Under the pieces are notes generated by a model, which was not told where the DNA came from, did not search any database, and worked only from the letters and a program-made list of their open reading frames with translations. Shown piece after piece: positions 49,787 through 58,498 of a DNA stretch of 64,000 bases (its first letter is position 1; every line of letters begins with the position of its first letter). The DNA lies in NCBI GenBank assembly GCA_019637645.1, contig JAHBVH010000004.1:1-64000 (forward strand). Direction: 5' to 3'. Source of the stretch: Caldilineaceae bacterium (GTDB lineage Bacteria > Chloroflexota > Anaerolineae > Caldilineales > Caldilineaceae). A program made the position numbers and the translations under genes.

Positions 49787-50716
49787 TCATGGCTCGGTGA
49801 GAAAAGCCTCGATCAGGGGAGCGAAGTCGGTAAGGTCATGTACCTGAGCCGCGACGCGTTGGCGTTCGGCCCCCAGCACGAGCGTCAACACCGGGTTTTC
49901 CGTGTGTTTGCCATGGGAACAATCTTCGACATTGCCATGATCACTGCTCACGATGATCAACGTTTCGGCAAGATCCGCGGCGTTGAGCAGCCCCCCCAAA
50001 AAGCCATCAAAGCGTTCAAAATTCTCAATCGCCGCGGATCGATCCGCGGCATGGCCCAAGACATCCGTCTGCCAATGTTCAAAAAAGACAAAGTCATAGG
50101 GTTGGGCTAGCTGCCAGAGGTGTGCGCCCGCGGCAGTTGGGGTAAGGACCGGCACATCCGCATAGCCAAGCTGATCGCGCCAGCCAGCATTGGTAAAATC
50201 GGCAGCGAGCGCGCGCCCCGCATAGATATCGTCGGCAGTGGGCAAGGCCAGGCCACTGATCGTCGCAGCAAAAGGAACTGCGCTAAGCAGCCGCTTGCCG
50301 CGGTTGATCGCGTCAAAGTAGCCGCGGGGATAGCCGTTACAAAAGAAAGGGTGCAGGCCAGCCTGGAAGAGACGGTGGAAGAGGTTATCTGTCGCCAGAA
50401 TCGCACGGACGCGCGCGTCGGGGCGGGGGCCATAATGTTCGCCCACTTGTTGCGGGGCGTTCACGCCGGTGAGAAGCGCAGCTTGGCCGGTAGCGCTTTG
50501 GGGGCGACCAGGCAAGCCGAGTTGGGCATCTGTCGGCACCAGCTCTGCCCAAGGCGTCGAAAGCCGTCCCGTAGTTGCCACCGCCGGCTGACCAGCCAGC
50601 AAATGACGCAACGTTGGATAGCGATCAACGGCCAATGGGTTGATTGTTGGGTCAGCGGGACCGAGCCCAACGCCATCGAGAAAAAGAAAAATAACCCGTT
50701 TCAAGCGGAAGCACAA
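49787..50716 (-). CDS. Alkaline-phosphatase-superfamily metalloenzyme
   Basis: The 309-aa protein fits the iPGM/phosphopentomutase branch: FLFLDGVGLG at the N-terminus (metal Asp), SATGQAALLTG with the nucleophile Ser/Thr, FFEHWQTDVLGH (metal ligands), and SSDHGNVEDCSHGKHTENPV with further metal ligands near the C-terminus. The specific phosphoester or sulfate substrate is not known. The start is unclear: a TTG at 50716 or a TTG at 50704 that overlaps the stop of DUF1638. It is last in the minus-strand corrinoid operon, with a clear overlap to DUF1638. Confidence 0.78.
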   Translation of the reverse strand: MCFRLKRVIFLFLDGVGLGPADPTINPLAVDRYPTLRHLLAGQPAVATTGRLSTPWAELVPTDAQLGLPGRPQSATGQAALLTGVNAPQQVGEHYGPRPDARVRAILATDNLFHRLFQAGLHPFFCNGYPRGYFDAINRGKRLLSAVPFAATISGLALPTADDIYAGRALAADFTNAGWRDQLGYADVPVLTPTAAGAHLWQLAQPYDFVFFEHWQTDVLGHAADRSAAIENFERFDGFLGGLLNAADLAETLIIVSSDHGNVEDCSHGKHTENPVLTLVLGAERQRVAAQVHDLTDFAPLIEAFLTEP

Positions 50717-51321
50717 TCCTGTTCAAGTTGGGCACGGCGCGCCGCGACCAAAGCAACCAAGCGCGCTTCCAGCACATTGAGGTCGGTAAAGCTCTCTTTA
50801 TAGGCGAGGCCGAGTTTGGCGGCAGCTTGTTGCGCCCGTTGGCTTTCAGCCTGTTCCGGCTGTTGTTGCAAATAGAGGAGATGGGTATAGTTAGCAAAAT
50901 AGAGATCACGCAGCTCTGGATAGCGATCCAAGCCCAGCCCCTTCCAAACCAGCCCATCAAAGTGGCGAGCCAGGAAATCAGTTAGGTAGAAGGTGCCGAG
51001 ATGGGCCTCATTCTGCGCGGTAAAATGCTCGCCGCCAAAGAATTCATAGCAATGCGGACCGCTGATGCGCGCAACGTGATCATAACGCGCTAAGACAGCA
51101 TCCAGCGCGCCACCTGTGCCACAATCGGCATAGCCAAGCAGGATCAGATCAAAACGCTGTGCCCATTGATCCAACCGTTCGGCCACCGCTGGCGCAATCT
51201 GTTCTGGCCGGTTATGGAGTTGCGCTGGCACCGCGGTGAGTTCAAAGTCCCACCCCTGGCGTTTGGCAATGGCGATCATCTCGCGCACGACCGCGCCACA
51301 AGCGATAATCCCGATCTTCAC
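50701..51321 (-). CDS. DUF1638 protein
   Basis: The 206-aa protein matches the DUF1638 family (IGIIACGAVVREMIAI, LLGYADCGTGGALDAVLARY, HCYEFFGGEHF, FYLTDFLARHFDGLVWKGLGLDRYPEL). Members are often found beside corrinoid methyltransferase and RACo-like genes, as here, but their reaction is not established. Two Cys (in CGAV and DCGTGG), several His and an Asp could form a metal site. It overlaps the downstream metalloenzyme gene and is 90 bp after the homocysteine methyltransferase, with two hairpins in that gap. Confidence 0.82.
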   Translation of the reverse strand: MKIGIIACGAVVREMIAIAKRQGWDFELTAVPAQLHNRPEQIAPAVAERLDQWAQRFDLILLGYADCGTGGALDAVLARYDHVARISGPHCYEFFGGEHFTAQNEAHLGTFYLTDFLARHFDGLVWKGLGLDRYPELRDLYFANYTHLLYLQQQPEQAESQRAQQAAAKLGLAYKESFTDLNVLEARLVALVAARRAQLEQDCASA

Positions 51322-51350
51322 AAAAACTATCCCCTATTCCCCAATAACCA

Positions 51351-51398
51351 CCCGGCGCTGAAGCGCCGGGCTAATGAACAACGCCCGCTGGCGCGGGC
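51351..51398. repeat. Two adjacent GC-rich hairpins inside the corrinoid operon
   Basis: CCCGGCGCT-GA-AGCGCCGGG (51351-51370) and GCCCGC-TGGC-GCGGGC (51383-51398) lie in the 90-bp gap between two minus-strand genes. They may attenuate or stabilise the mRNA and set different levels for the downstream genes. Confidence 0.65.
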
Positions 51399-51411
51399 TT
51401 TCGCTACCCAC

Positions 51412-52452
51412 CTACGCGCCCACCCGCTGGCGGCGTTCACTGCGGCGGGCCGCGGCGCGGGCGGCGCGACTTTCGGCACTTTCAATCTGCCCATCACTGG
51501 CCGCGGTTTGGGGCGGGCCAACAATGGGTTCGTCTTTGACGCGATCCAACGCGGCACGCATGGCCGCAATGTGCTCCGGTGTGCTGCCACAGCAAGCGCC
51601 GATAATGTTAATGCCCAGATTGCGTAGGCGTATGGCATAGTCGGCCATCACTTCGGGCGTGCCGTCATATTGAATCGCGCCATTGATATATTGGGGCAAT
51701 CCCGCGTTACTTTGGGCCATTAGATAGACCCCTTCTGGGCGGTATTGCGCCATTTGGGTCATGACCGTTTCAATTTCGGCAGGGCCATTGCCACAATTTG
51801 CGCCGATCACCCGTACCCCCCACTGGCTTAGGGTCTCGACTGCTTCCTTGGGGCTAACCCCCATCATAGTGTGATAATTGGTATCAAAACTGAGGGTGAC
51901 GACAATGGGTAGGTCCGGCGCAACCCGTCGCACCCCCTGAATGGCCGCTTCCACTTCATTGAGATGGCTCATCGTCTCAATCACAACAAGATCCACACCC
52001 CCTTCGACCAACCCTTGGGTCTGTTCGGCAAAGAGGGCGGCGGCCTCGGCCATGCTCAGCGGGCCAACGGGTTCGATCAATTCGCCGCTGGGGCCAATCG
52101 AGCCCGCGACGAGCGCCCCGGCTGGCACGGCAACTTCTTTGGCAAGTTGCACCCCAGCGCGATTAAGTTCCACCACCCGATCCTGTAAATTGTGCAACTT
52201 CAAACGGGCCGCGGTGCCGCCAAAGGTGTTGGTTTCGATCACATTGGAGCCAGCATCCACATAGGCTTGGTAGATAGCGCGTACTTTCGCAGCCTGGGTA
52301 ACATTCCACAGCTCCGGTGCGCCACCATCAGTCAGGCCAGCAAGCTGGAGCATGGTGCCCATTGCCCCATCCCCCAACAAAATCCGCCCTTCAGCCAGCC
52401 AGGTCAGTAGCGGCGAAGCATTGTGCCCCGCTTCGTTCAGTTGGTTACTCAT
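51412..52452 (-). CDS. Homocysteine S-methyltransferase-family protein (corrinoid operon)
   Basis: The 346-aa TIM-barrel protein has LLGDGAMGTMLQLAG at the start, ETNTFGGTAARL, and the zinc ligands Cys in GANCGNGP and Cys-Cys in IGACCGSTPEHIAAM. It transfers a methyl group to homocysteine or a related thiol. No cobalamin-binding or MtrH-like domain follows, so the corrinoid protein is separate. Its C-terminus is a basic, Ala-rich tail (SRAARAAARRSERRQR) that recurs in the ASKHA protein of the same operon. ATG 52450-52452 has GGTGAG nine bases upstream; the longer open frame upstream covers repeats and is not coding. Confidence 0.84.
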   Translation of the reverse strand: MSNQLNEAGHNASPLLTWLAEGRILLGDGAMGTMLQLAGLTDGGAPELWNVTQAAKVRAIYQAYVDAGSNVIETNTFGGTAARLKLHNLQDRVVELNRAGVQLAKEVAVPAGALVAGSIGPSGELIEPVGPLSMAEAAALFAEQTQGLVEGGVDLVVIETMSHLNEVEAAIQGVRRVAPDLPIVVTLSFDTNYHTMMGVSPKEAVETLSQWGVRVIGANCGNGPAEIETVMTQMAQYRPEGVYLMAQSNAGLPQYINGAIQYDGTPEVMADYAIRLRNLGINIIGACCGSTPEHIAAMRAALDRVKDEPIVGPPQTAASDGQIESAESRAARAAARRSERRQRVGA

Positions 52453-52489
52453 ATGTTTATTCTCACCTATTCTTGACTCGTCCCCATCT

Positions 52490-52810
52490 TTACTCGTCCC
52501 CATCTTTACCGTCCCCAGAGGAGAGTGTCTGTAACATTGTCCGTAAACGTGCAGCTGGATAAGCCGCTTCGACTTCGCCAGCAACCGCCTGGGCTACTTC
52601 CGTTGGGCTGCCCAAGCGCTCCTGCCAGCCATCGCGCCGCCATTGTTCCAAATAGGCGTCGGTGCCCGTCATACCCAAGCGCATGGCGGCTTCATCGATC
52701 ACGACTTGAAAGCGTTGCGGTAGCTCGACTTTGGCTGTATTCCGACGACCTTCGCGGGCGGTGACTAAGGCCGGGAAATCGCGCCAATAGGTTATTTGAT
52801 ATTCAGCCAT
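52490..52810 (-). CDS. Small virulence-factor-domain protein (corrinoid operon)
   Basis: The 106-aa protein (EYQITYWRDFPALVTAREGRRNTAKV, PQRFQVVIDEAAMRLGM, DAYLEQWRRDGW) resembles the short family annotated as virulence factor (PF13769-like). It is commonly adjacent to homocysteine methyltransferase and RACo genes. Its role is unknown and the name is misleading. AAGGA six bases before ATG 52810 supports the start. It sits between the ASKHA and methyltransferase genes with gaps of 37-48 bp. Its final residues (SSGDGKDGDE) are encoded by a 16-bp direct repeat that also extends upstream of the methyltransferase. Confidence 0.75.
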   Translation of the reverse strand: MAEYQITYWRDFPALVTAREGRRNTAKVELPQRFQVVIDEAAMRLGMTGTDAYLEQWRRDGWQERLGSPTEVAQAVAGEVEAAYPAARLRTMLQTLSSGDGKDGDE

Positions 52811-52858
52811 TGCAGTTCCTTCGCTCTTCTTTATACCCCACTGTTTATGCCCCACTGT

Positions 52859-55117
52859 TTATGCCCCGCCGCGCCGACTGGCGCGCTCACTGCGGCGGGC
52901 GGCCCGATCTTCTTGGCTAGTACGCCGACTGCGGCCACTATTGCTCATGGCTTCGACCGCGAGTAGCCGCTCTGGCGACCATTGTGCTTTGGCCGCGGCC
53001 AAGAGATCGGCAATATGGGGGAAAGGGTCGGTCGCATGGGGCAGCTCGATCGCGCCCACAAATTCGGCCTGAAAGGTGGGCTCGACCGCGGTCTCCACAT
53101 AGCGCACCCAGCGGGCGGCCCATTGAGCTTCGGCCCGCTTGTGCTGATCAAGCAGGATCATCCGAGCCCCATCTCCCGCAGCGTTGCCCACGGCCTGCAC
53201 TTGGGTCAAGGCACAGTCGGGAATTAACCCCAGGATCATGGCATGAAGCGGGTCAATGTAACTGCCAAAACCACCAGCAAGGACAATCCGGTCCACGGTT
53301 GGCAGCTCAAGGCGATTCATCAGCAACTTGGCCCCGGCATAGAGTGCGGCTTTGCCCAATTGAATGGCACGAATATCATCAGAATGAACCACGATTTCCC
53401 CACCCGTACTGGTCTCGTGGGGCCAAGCCAGGACGAATTCGGCCTTACCGCCGCCCTCGCCCAAACCGGTGCGCAGCCGCGGATGGGCGACGTTGACAAA
53501 GCGGCCATTCGGCGCAATCACCCCAGCCTTCAAGAGTTCGGCAATGGCCTCAATGATCCCAGAGCCACAGATGCCCGCGGGGCGCAAAGCTGGGTTGAGC
53601 AGCGCCTCCCGTTTCTGCAGACGGCGTTCGGCAGCCGACAGTGCTGGCCCAGGGGGTTGCTCCGTGGCTTGTCCTGTGGTTGCACGCTCGGCACTCTCTA
53701 TCCATTCCTCATGGCCGATCATTTTATAGCGGACAGCCAGCGTGGCCGGATCGATCCGCACCCGTTCAATGGCGCCGGGAGCCGCCCGCATCCCATGCAA
53801 GATCTGCGCTCCTTCAAAGGCGGGGCCGGTTGGGCTACTGGCGCTGAGCATACGCGTGCGATTCCCGAGCAGAATTTCACCATTGGTGCCAATATCGATC
53901 ACCAGCCAATTCTCATCCTGGGTGTAGGGCGCTTCCGCCACCAACACGCCCACGTTATCGGCCCCAACATGACCCGCTTCGCAGGGCGGCAGGTGAATAT
54001 TGGCGCCAGGTGCCAAGCGAAGGCCCAGATCGCGCGCCTTGACATCCACCGCGTCATGGGTGACCAAGCTAAAAGGTGCGCCCCCCAATTCACGCGGGTT
54101 GACGCCCAACAGTAGATGATGCATAGTCGTGTTGCCGACTAGCACCATCTCAACGACATCGGTCGGTTGGATCGCCGCTGCCGTACACAATTCGCCAACC
54201 AGCGCATTGAGGCCGTCGATAATGGCCTGGTGCATGCGCGCCGTGCCATCCGCGTGCAACATGGCATAGCTAACCCGGCTCATAAGATCCTCGCCATAGG
54301 GTACTTGGGGGTTCATCCGGCTCGCGGTGGCTAGTACCGCGCCCGTGCGCAGGTGACAGAGATGCGCGGCAACCGTTGTCGTGCCGACATCCACGGCAAT
54401 ACCATAAAGGTCTTCCTGAAAGCCCGGCTGCACCCGAAGCACTTCTTGGCCTTGCCAGACGGTAACCGTCACCCCGCGGTTACTGACCGCCAAGGCCGGT
54501 TGGAGCGTACGCAAGACAGCGAGATCACAGCGCAGCGTAGCAAGCCCATGAACCGCCTGCAACTCGTCGCGCAGCCGTTCCCAATCGCCACGATGATCTT
54601 TCAATTCCGGCGCTGGCAATTCAACATAATAAAGGCGCATGGGGGCATCGACCGTGATCGTCCGCTCCACACCTGCCGCCTTGCGCACCACCTGTTTGCG
54701 GGTTTGGCTCTCTTCCGGCACCCGCAGCACCAGATCACCCGTCACCTGGCAGGCGCAGCTCATACGCGCATTGGGCTCAAAGTGATATTTGGCGGCAGAG
54801 CTGGTTTCCCGTTCCGCTGGCGGCGTGAGATGATCCCGCTGCGAAAAGACGCCAAATTTGGGGAAAGCGCCTTCCTCAACCAATACTTTACACTTACGGC
54901 AGGTCTGATGACCGCCACAGATCGATTCGATCTCGACCCCGAGGCGGCGCGCCGCCTCGAGCAAGGTCATCCCGACGGGCACTTCGCCTTGACGGCCATT
55001 GGGTTGAAAGATGACTTTGGCGACACCAGGTGATGCAGTTGGGGTGGTGGCTGGGGTGGTGGATGCTTCCGCTGCCCCCAACGGTGCTTGAACTGTGCTT
55101 GTAGAAAGATCTGACAT
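52859..55117 (-). CDS. RACo/RamA-like ASKHA ferredoxin protein (corrinoid activase)
   Basis: The 752-aa protein begins with a Thr/Pro/Ala-rich stretch and a 2Fe-2S ferredoxin domain (Cys in ICGGHQTCRKC, residues 67-76, plus Cys121/123). A linker and an ASKHA-type ATPase domain follow (GIAVDVGTTTVAAHLCHL, ENWLVIDIGTNGEILLG, GICGSGIIEAIAEL, VLAGGFGSYIDP). RACo and RamA use ATP and reducing power to reactivate Co(II)-corrinoid on methyltransferases. A basic tail (DRAARRSERASRRGGA) at the C-terminus resembles that of the methyltransferase encoded next. The long Thr/Pro N-terminus is unusual. It heads a five-gene minus-strand operon with a promoter at 55204-55233. A corrinoid protein is not seen in this window. 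Confidence 0.85.
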   Translation of the reverse strand: MSDLSTSTVQAPLGAAEASTTPATTPTASPGVAKVIFQPNGRQGEVPVGMTLLEAARRLGVEIESICGGHQTCRKCKVLVEEGAFPKFGVFSQRDHLTPPAERETSSAAKYHFEPNARMSCACQVTGDLVLRVPEESQTRKQVVRKAAGVERTITVDAPMRLYYVELPAPELKDHRGDWERLRDELQAVHGLATLRCDLAVLRTLQPALAVSNRGVTVTVWQGQEVLRVQPGFQEDLYGIAVDVGTTTVAAHLCHLRTGAVLATASRMNPQVPYGEDLMSRVSYAMLHADGTARMHQAIIDGLNALVGELCTAAAIQPTDVVEMVLVGNTTMHHLLLGVNPRELGGAPFSLVTHDAVDVKARDLGLRLAPGANIHLPPCEAGHVGADNVGVLVAEAPYTQDENWLVIDIGTNGEILLGNRTRMLSASSPTGPAFEGAQILHGMRAAPGAIERVRIDPATLAVRYKMIGHEEWIESAERATTGQATEQPPGPALSAAERRLQKREALLNPALRPAGICGSGIIEAIAELLKAGVIAPNGRFVNVAHPRLRTGLGEGGGKAEFVLAWPHETSTGGEIVVHSDDIRAIQLGKAALYAGAKLLMNRLELPTVDRIVLAGGFGSYIDPLHAMILGLIPDCALTQVQAVGNAAGDGARMILLDQHKRAEAQWAARWVRYVETAVEPTFQAEFVGAIELPHATDPFPHIADLLAAAKAQWSPERLLAVEAMSNSGRSRRTSQEDRAARRSERASRRGGA

Positions 55118-55203
55118 GCTTTGGCCGCTACTACCTTTGCTGTGACTGCGCTCGCTTTGACAAAAATGGTCAACAGCGAGAGGGTCTGTTCCTTGTCAGT
55201 CCT

Positions 55204-55233
55204 ATTATACAGTTGATGTCAAATCCAAACCAA
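55204..55233 (-). promoter_or_regulatory. Promoter of the corrinoid-activation operon
   Basis: Minus-strand TTGGTT (55228-55233), 18 bp, TATAAT (55204-55209). It has the same -35 and spacing as the promoter of deacylase copy 1. Confidence 0.6.
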
Positions 55234-55313
55234 CTGCCCATCTAGAACTTGCACACAAGGAACGGTGATCAATCGCCCCACCCTGCCTACAGCCGATTAT
55301 TTTGGCATACCGT

Positions 55314-55343
55314 TTGCCAAGCCAGGGATAGTTAGGGTAGAAT
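55314..55343 (+). promoter_or_regulatory. Candidate promoter of pncB
   Basis: TTGCCA (55314-55319), 18 bp, TAGAAT (55338-55343), about 65 bp before the ATG. Confidence 0.45.
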
Positions 55344-55410
55344 CTACACTTAGCTCCCCACACAGTGCTCTCCCAGAAAGAGTTGACCAGAGTTGTAGAA
55401 AGAGCAAACT

Positions 55411-56964
55411 ATGACAAGGATGAATCGGGCCGCGATGGAAGGGATTCTTTTTACGGATCAATATCAACTGACCATGGCCCAGCTCTATTATCGCGCTGGG
55501 CTGCATGAGACCACCGTTCAGTTTGATCATTTCTTTCGGCGTTATCCCAATTATGACAGCCATCAGGCCGGGTATTGTGTCAACGCGGGGTTGGCGTGGT
55601 TGCTGGATTGGATGCAGGATGCCCACTTTCGGGCCGATGACATTGACTATTTGCGCAGCCAACAGGACAGCTTGGGCAAGCCACTCTTTGCCGATGATTT
55701 CCTCGCTTGGTTGGCGGCCCATGGCAATTTTGCTGGCATTACCATGCATGCCATTCCCGAAGGACGTGTCGTCCACCCCAACACGCCGCTTACGGTTATT
55801 GAAGGGCCACTGGCGATGGCCCAAATTCTAGAAACAGCCCTGCTAGCCCATCTGAACTACCAAACATTAATCGCCACCAAAGCGGCCCGTATGTGGGAAA
55901 GTGGGCGGGGTCGCCCCATTTTGGAATTTGGCTTGCGCCGCGCCCAAGAGCGCGGGGCCAATGCCGGCGCCCGGGCCGCTTTGATCGGCGGCGCGAGTTT
56001 TACCTCGAATGTTGCCGTTTCGCGCGCCATGAATCTCCCCCCCAAGGGCACCCATGCCCACAGCATGGTACAGCTATTTATGGCCATGGGCATGGGAGAA
56101 CTGGCGGCGTTCCAGGCGTATGCCGATCTCTATCCCGATGATTGTCTACTCTTGGTGGATACGATCGATACCCTGCAAAGTGGCGTTCCCCATGCGATTA
56201 CCGTCTTCGAAGCGCTACGACGCAAAGGCCATCAACCGGTAGGCATTCGGTTGGATTCAGGCGATCTCGCCTATTTAAGCATCCAGGCCGCGCAACTACT
56301 CAACGACGCGGGCTTTGCGGATACGGCGATTGTGTTGTCGGGTGATCTGGACGAGTTGGTGATCTGGCAGATCATCACACAGATCAGCCAAGAAGCACCA
56401 CGTTACGGCCTTGATGCGGACCATCTGATCAACCGCTTGGTCTTTGGCGTTGGCACGCGTTTGATCACTTCCTGGGGTGAACCGGCGTTAGGTGGGGTCT
56501 ATAAACTGGTGGCAGTGCGGCAAGGGGATCAGTGGAACTCAGCGATCAAAATTTCGGAATCACCGGCCAAGACGCCCAATCCAGGCCGCAAGTCCCTGTT
56601 CCGGCTCTATGATGCGCGCGGGAAAGCGACTGCCGATCTCCTAACGTTGGAAGCGGAAAGACCCAATCCGGCTACACCACTAACCCTACAGCATCCCGCG
56701 GATCATACCAAGTCGCGCGTGCTGCGCGGCGGGACTATGCGCAAAGTAGAGCCTCTCTTGCAGCCGATCCTGCAAGAAGGCACGCTGGTCTATTCAACGC
56801 CGACGCTTGAAGAAATTCGGGCCCAACGGGTTGCCGATGTGGAGGCGCTAGACCCCGGGATTCGACGGTTGGTCAATCCCCATATCTATCATGTATCGCT
56901 GACGCCAGGGTTGTGGAATCTCAAACAGGAGCTAATCGCCGCGGCGATGCGCCCCACGTCCTAG
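55411..56964 (+). CDS. pncB: Nicotinate phosphoribosyltransferase
   Basis: The 517-aa protein fits the NAPRTase family: [17 protein letters not shown] near the N-terminus, EFGLRRAQ, the active-site [13 protein letters not shown] with the phosphorylated His, [12 protein letters not shown] and [10 protein letters not shown]. It makes nicotinate mononucleotide from nicotinate and PRPP for NAD salvage. Length is within the larger bacterial subgroup. An in-frame ATG at 55420 is also possible. The gene stands alone between the corrinoid operon and stress proteins; a CCTGACAGG-family palindrome follows it. Confidence 0.93.
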   Translation: MTRMNRAAMEGILFTDQYQLTMAQLYYRAGLHETTVQFDHFFRRYPNYDSHQAGYCVNAGLAWLLDWMQDAHFRADDIDYLRSQQDSLGKPLFADDFLAWLAAHGNFAGITMHAIPEGRVVHPNTPLTVIEGPLAMAQILETALLAHLNYQTLIATKAARMWESGRGRPILEFGLRRAQERGANAGARAALIGGASFTSNVAVSRAMNLPPKGTHAHSMVQLFMAMGMGELAAFQAYADLYPDDCLLLVDTIDTLQSGVPHAITVFEALRRKGHQPVGIRLDSGDLAYLSIQAAQLLNDAGFADTAIVLSGDLDELVIWQIITQISQEAPRYGLDADHLINRLVFGVGTRLITSWGEPALGGVYKLVAVRQGDQWNSAIKISESPAKTPNPGRKSLFRLYDARGKATADLLTLEAERPNPATPLTLQHPADHTKSRVLRGGTMRKVEPLLQPILQEGTLVYSTPTLEEIRAQRVADVEALDPGIRRLVNPHIYHVSLTPGLWNLKQELIAAAMRPTS

Positions 56965-57047
56965 CGTTTCGAGGGAAACAGCGCTAGGCACACGGCTGCG
57001 GGGCAATGAGAGGGCTAGGCGCTACGCCGTTCGTGGGTACGATCAAA

Positions 57048-57077
57048 GACCCGACAGGATTGGAAACCGGTCGGGTC
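57048..57077. repeat. CCTGACAGG-family palindrome (copy E), probable terminator
   Basis: GACCCGAC (57048-57055) and GTCGGGTC (57070-57077) enclose AGGATTGGAAACCG, a diverged member of the family, followed by a T-rich stretch. It lies between the convergent pncB and uspA-like genes. Confidence 0.75.
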
Positions 57078-57109
57078 TCGACTTTTCTTAAGCCCTTTTC
57101 AAAGCGTCA

Positions 57110-57634
57110 CTACCGTTCATTCGCGCCAGGCGGGCGAAGAAGCAGCACAGGTACGTGCAGACGGCGCAAGGTTTGTTCGGCCACGCTGCCCAGGACAAAG
57201 CGCCCTAGCCCAGTACGTCCATGGGTAGCCATGGCGACCATATCAATTTCCATGTCCGTTACATATTCAATGATACGCTCAGCGGCATCCCCAAAATGGA
57301 CCTCAGCGGTCACTTCATAGCCGGCTTGGCGGAGTTGACGGGCCTCTTGTTCTAAGGTTGCTTGCAGCTGGATCCGATAGGTTTCCCGCTCTTGCGCTGG
57401 CAGGAGCGATTGTTGATCCAACCGGTGCGTACGGGCGGCATAGGCCCCTGTCCAAACTTGATCTTCCATGGCGCTGGCATAAACGTTGCTCTCCACCGTC
57501 ACCAAATTGGGTATCGCAACCTGGAACAAAATCAGTGAAACCTTTTCTGGTTGTAGATATTGTTGTACCACCGGCAAAATTTGGCGACTAAAATCAGAAC
57601 CATCTAAGGGAATCAATACGGTACGCTTCGACAT
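57110..57634 (-). CDS. Universal stress protein (UspA family)
   Basis: The 174-aa protein has the Usp fold: VLIPLDGSDFSRQILP at the start, VHFGDAAERIIEYVTDMEIDMVAMATHGRTGLGRFVLGSVAEQTLRRLHVPVLLLR at the end. The ATP-binding motif G-x2-G-x9-G-S/T is complete (HGRTGLGRFVLGS). A larger insertion (VYASAMEDQVWTGAYAARTH) than in simple UspA is present in the middle. Such proteins are expressed under stress and bind ATP; the exact task is unknown. It lies 53 bp from a CBS-domain gene on the same strand, probably an operon. Confidence 0.9.
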   Translation of the reverse strand: MSKRTVLIPLDGSDFSRQILPVVQQYLQPEKVSLILFQVAIPNLVTVESNVYASAMEDQVWTGAYAARTHRLDQQSLLPAQERETYRIQLQATLEQEARQLRQAGYEVTAEVHFGDAAERIIEYVTDMEIDMVAMATHGRTGLGRFVLGSVAEQTLRRLHVPVLLLRPPGANER

Positions 57635-57687
57635 AGGGAATTCCTTTTCAAAAGAGGTGCAAGTAGCCCTTTAGAGCTGACCTGCAC

Positions 57688-58122
57688 TCAGGCATAAACC
57701 ACTGGTTCAGTGGTTAGATAGTCAACAAACGCTTTGAAAATATCCGTTTCCGTAATAATCCCGACCACTTGTTCATCGGCATTCACAACCGGCAGCCCAC
57801 CAATTTTATATTTGATGAGCAACGAAGCCGCGTCTTGCAGCGTGGTTAGGGGTGTCACGGTAATCACGTCGGTGTTCATCACATCCCGTATGGTCAGCTT
57901 CCATAACAAGTAGTTCAGCTCCCAAACGCTGAGCGAAGTTGCCGGTGAGGGTTCGGCATGGAGCAGATCACGCTCCGAAACAATGCCCACCAACTTATGA
58001 CGCTCATTGACAACGGGGATACGGCGAATCTTATGCTCACGCATTACTTTTAGTGCATCTTGAAAAGGCGTTTCCGGTGATATGGTAATGACCGGTGTCG
58101 TCATTTGATCTTTAACTAACAT
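57688..58122 (-). CDS. CBS-domain pair protein
   Basis: The 144-aa protein consists of two CBS domains ([52 protein letters not shown] and [49 protein letters not shown]). Such pairs bind adenosine nucleotides and usually regulate a partner. No effector domain is fused. ATG 58120-58122 has GAGGAG seven bases upstream. A 14-bp tandem repeat tract stands in its promoter region. The universal stress gene follows, so both may respond to energy stress. Confidence 0.9.
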   Translation of the reverse strand: MLVKDQMTTPVITISPETPFQDALKVMREHKIRRIPVVNERHKLVGIVSERDLLHAEPSPATSLSVWELNYLLWKLTIRDVMNTDVITVTPLTTLQDAASLLIKYKIGGLPVVNADEQVVGIITETDIFKAFVDYLTTEPVVYA

Positions 58123-58153
58123 AGGTTCACTCCTCATTGAGTCGATCCACACG

Positions 58154-58220
58154 TTACTTCACCTCAATTACTTCGCCTCAATTACTTCACCTCAATTACT
58201 TCACCTCAATTACTTCACTC
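58154..58220. repeat. 14-bp tandem repeat TTACTTCACCTCAA (4.8 units)
   Basis: Four full units (one with A to G) and a partial fifth run without spacers, 32 bp upstream of the CBS start. The tract is probably part of the promoter or leader of that gene. Confidence 0.85.
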
Positions 58221-58441
58221 AAGGTAAACCTTGCGCTTCACGCCTTTGTGGAGCGCTTTGCGTTGCCCCCTTAGCCTACACGAAAAAGAGCGCCAGCGCA
58301 CTATGTAGCAGGCGAGAAGAGAACCTAGTCAGTTGGGGAGTTGAGCAGCGTAGCAAAGGATGAGGAAAACGGCACCCGGATCAGGGAAAAGCGGAGCGGC
58401 ATTACGCGGCGGTTGAAAAGTTAAACGCCTGATACGACGCC

Positions 58442-58474
58442 AGACCTGGCAGGTTTTGAAAACCTGCCAGGTCT
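58442..58474. repeat. CCTGACAGG-family palindrome (copy F), probable terminator
   Basis: AGACCTGGCAGGTTTT and its perfect complement surround one G (16-bp stem). It lies 24 bp beyond the lipoprotein stop and would terminate that minus-strand transcript. Confidence 0.85.
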
Positions 58475-58498
58475 TAGGTGATTTTCACGAACAGGTGC

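Larger units (their letters stand above)
58123..58498. other. Intergenic region upstream of the CBS gene
   Basis: 376 bp with the 14-bp tandem repeat (58154-58220) and, at 58442, a dispersed palindrome. No gene is supported in the remainder. Confidence 0.5.

Noticed and set aside
53243..54115. A 290-codon plus-strand frame opposite the ASKHA gene
   Set aside because: Opposite strand of a gene with clear ferredoxin and ASKHA motifs; sequence has no recognisable domain.
58154..58220. 14-bp repeats as a possible CRISPR or iteron array
   Set aside because: Units are contiguous, too short for CRISPR, and no replication initiator is adjacent.
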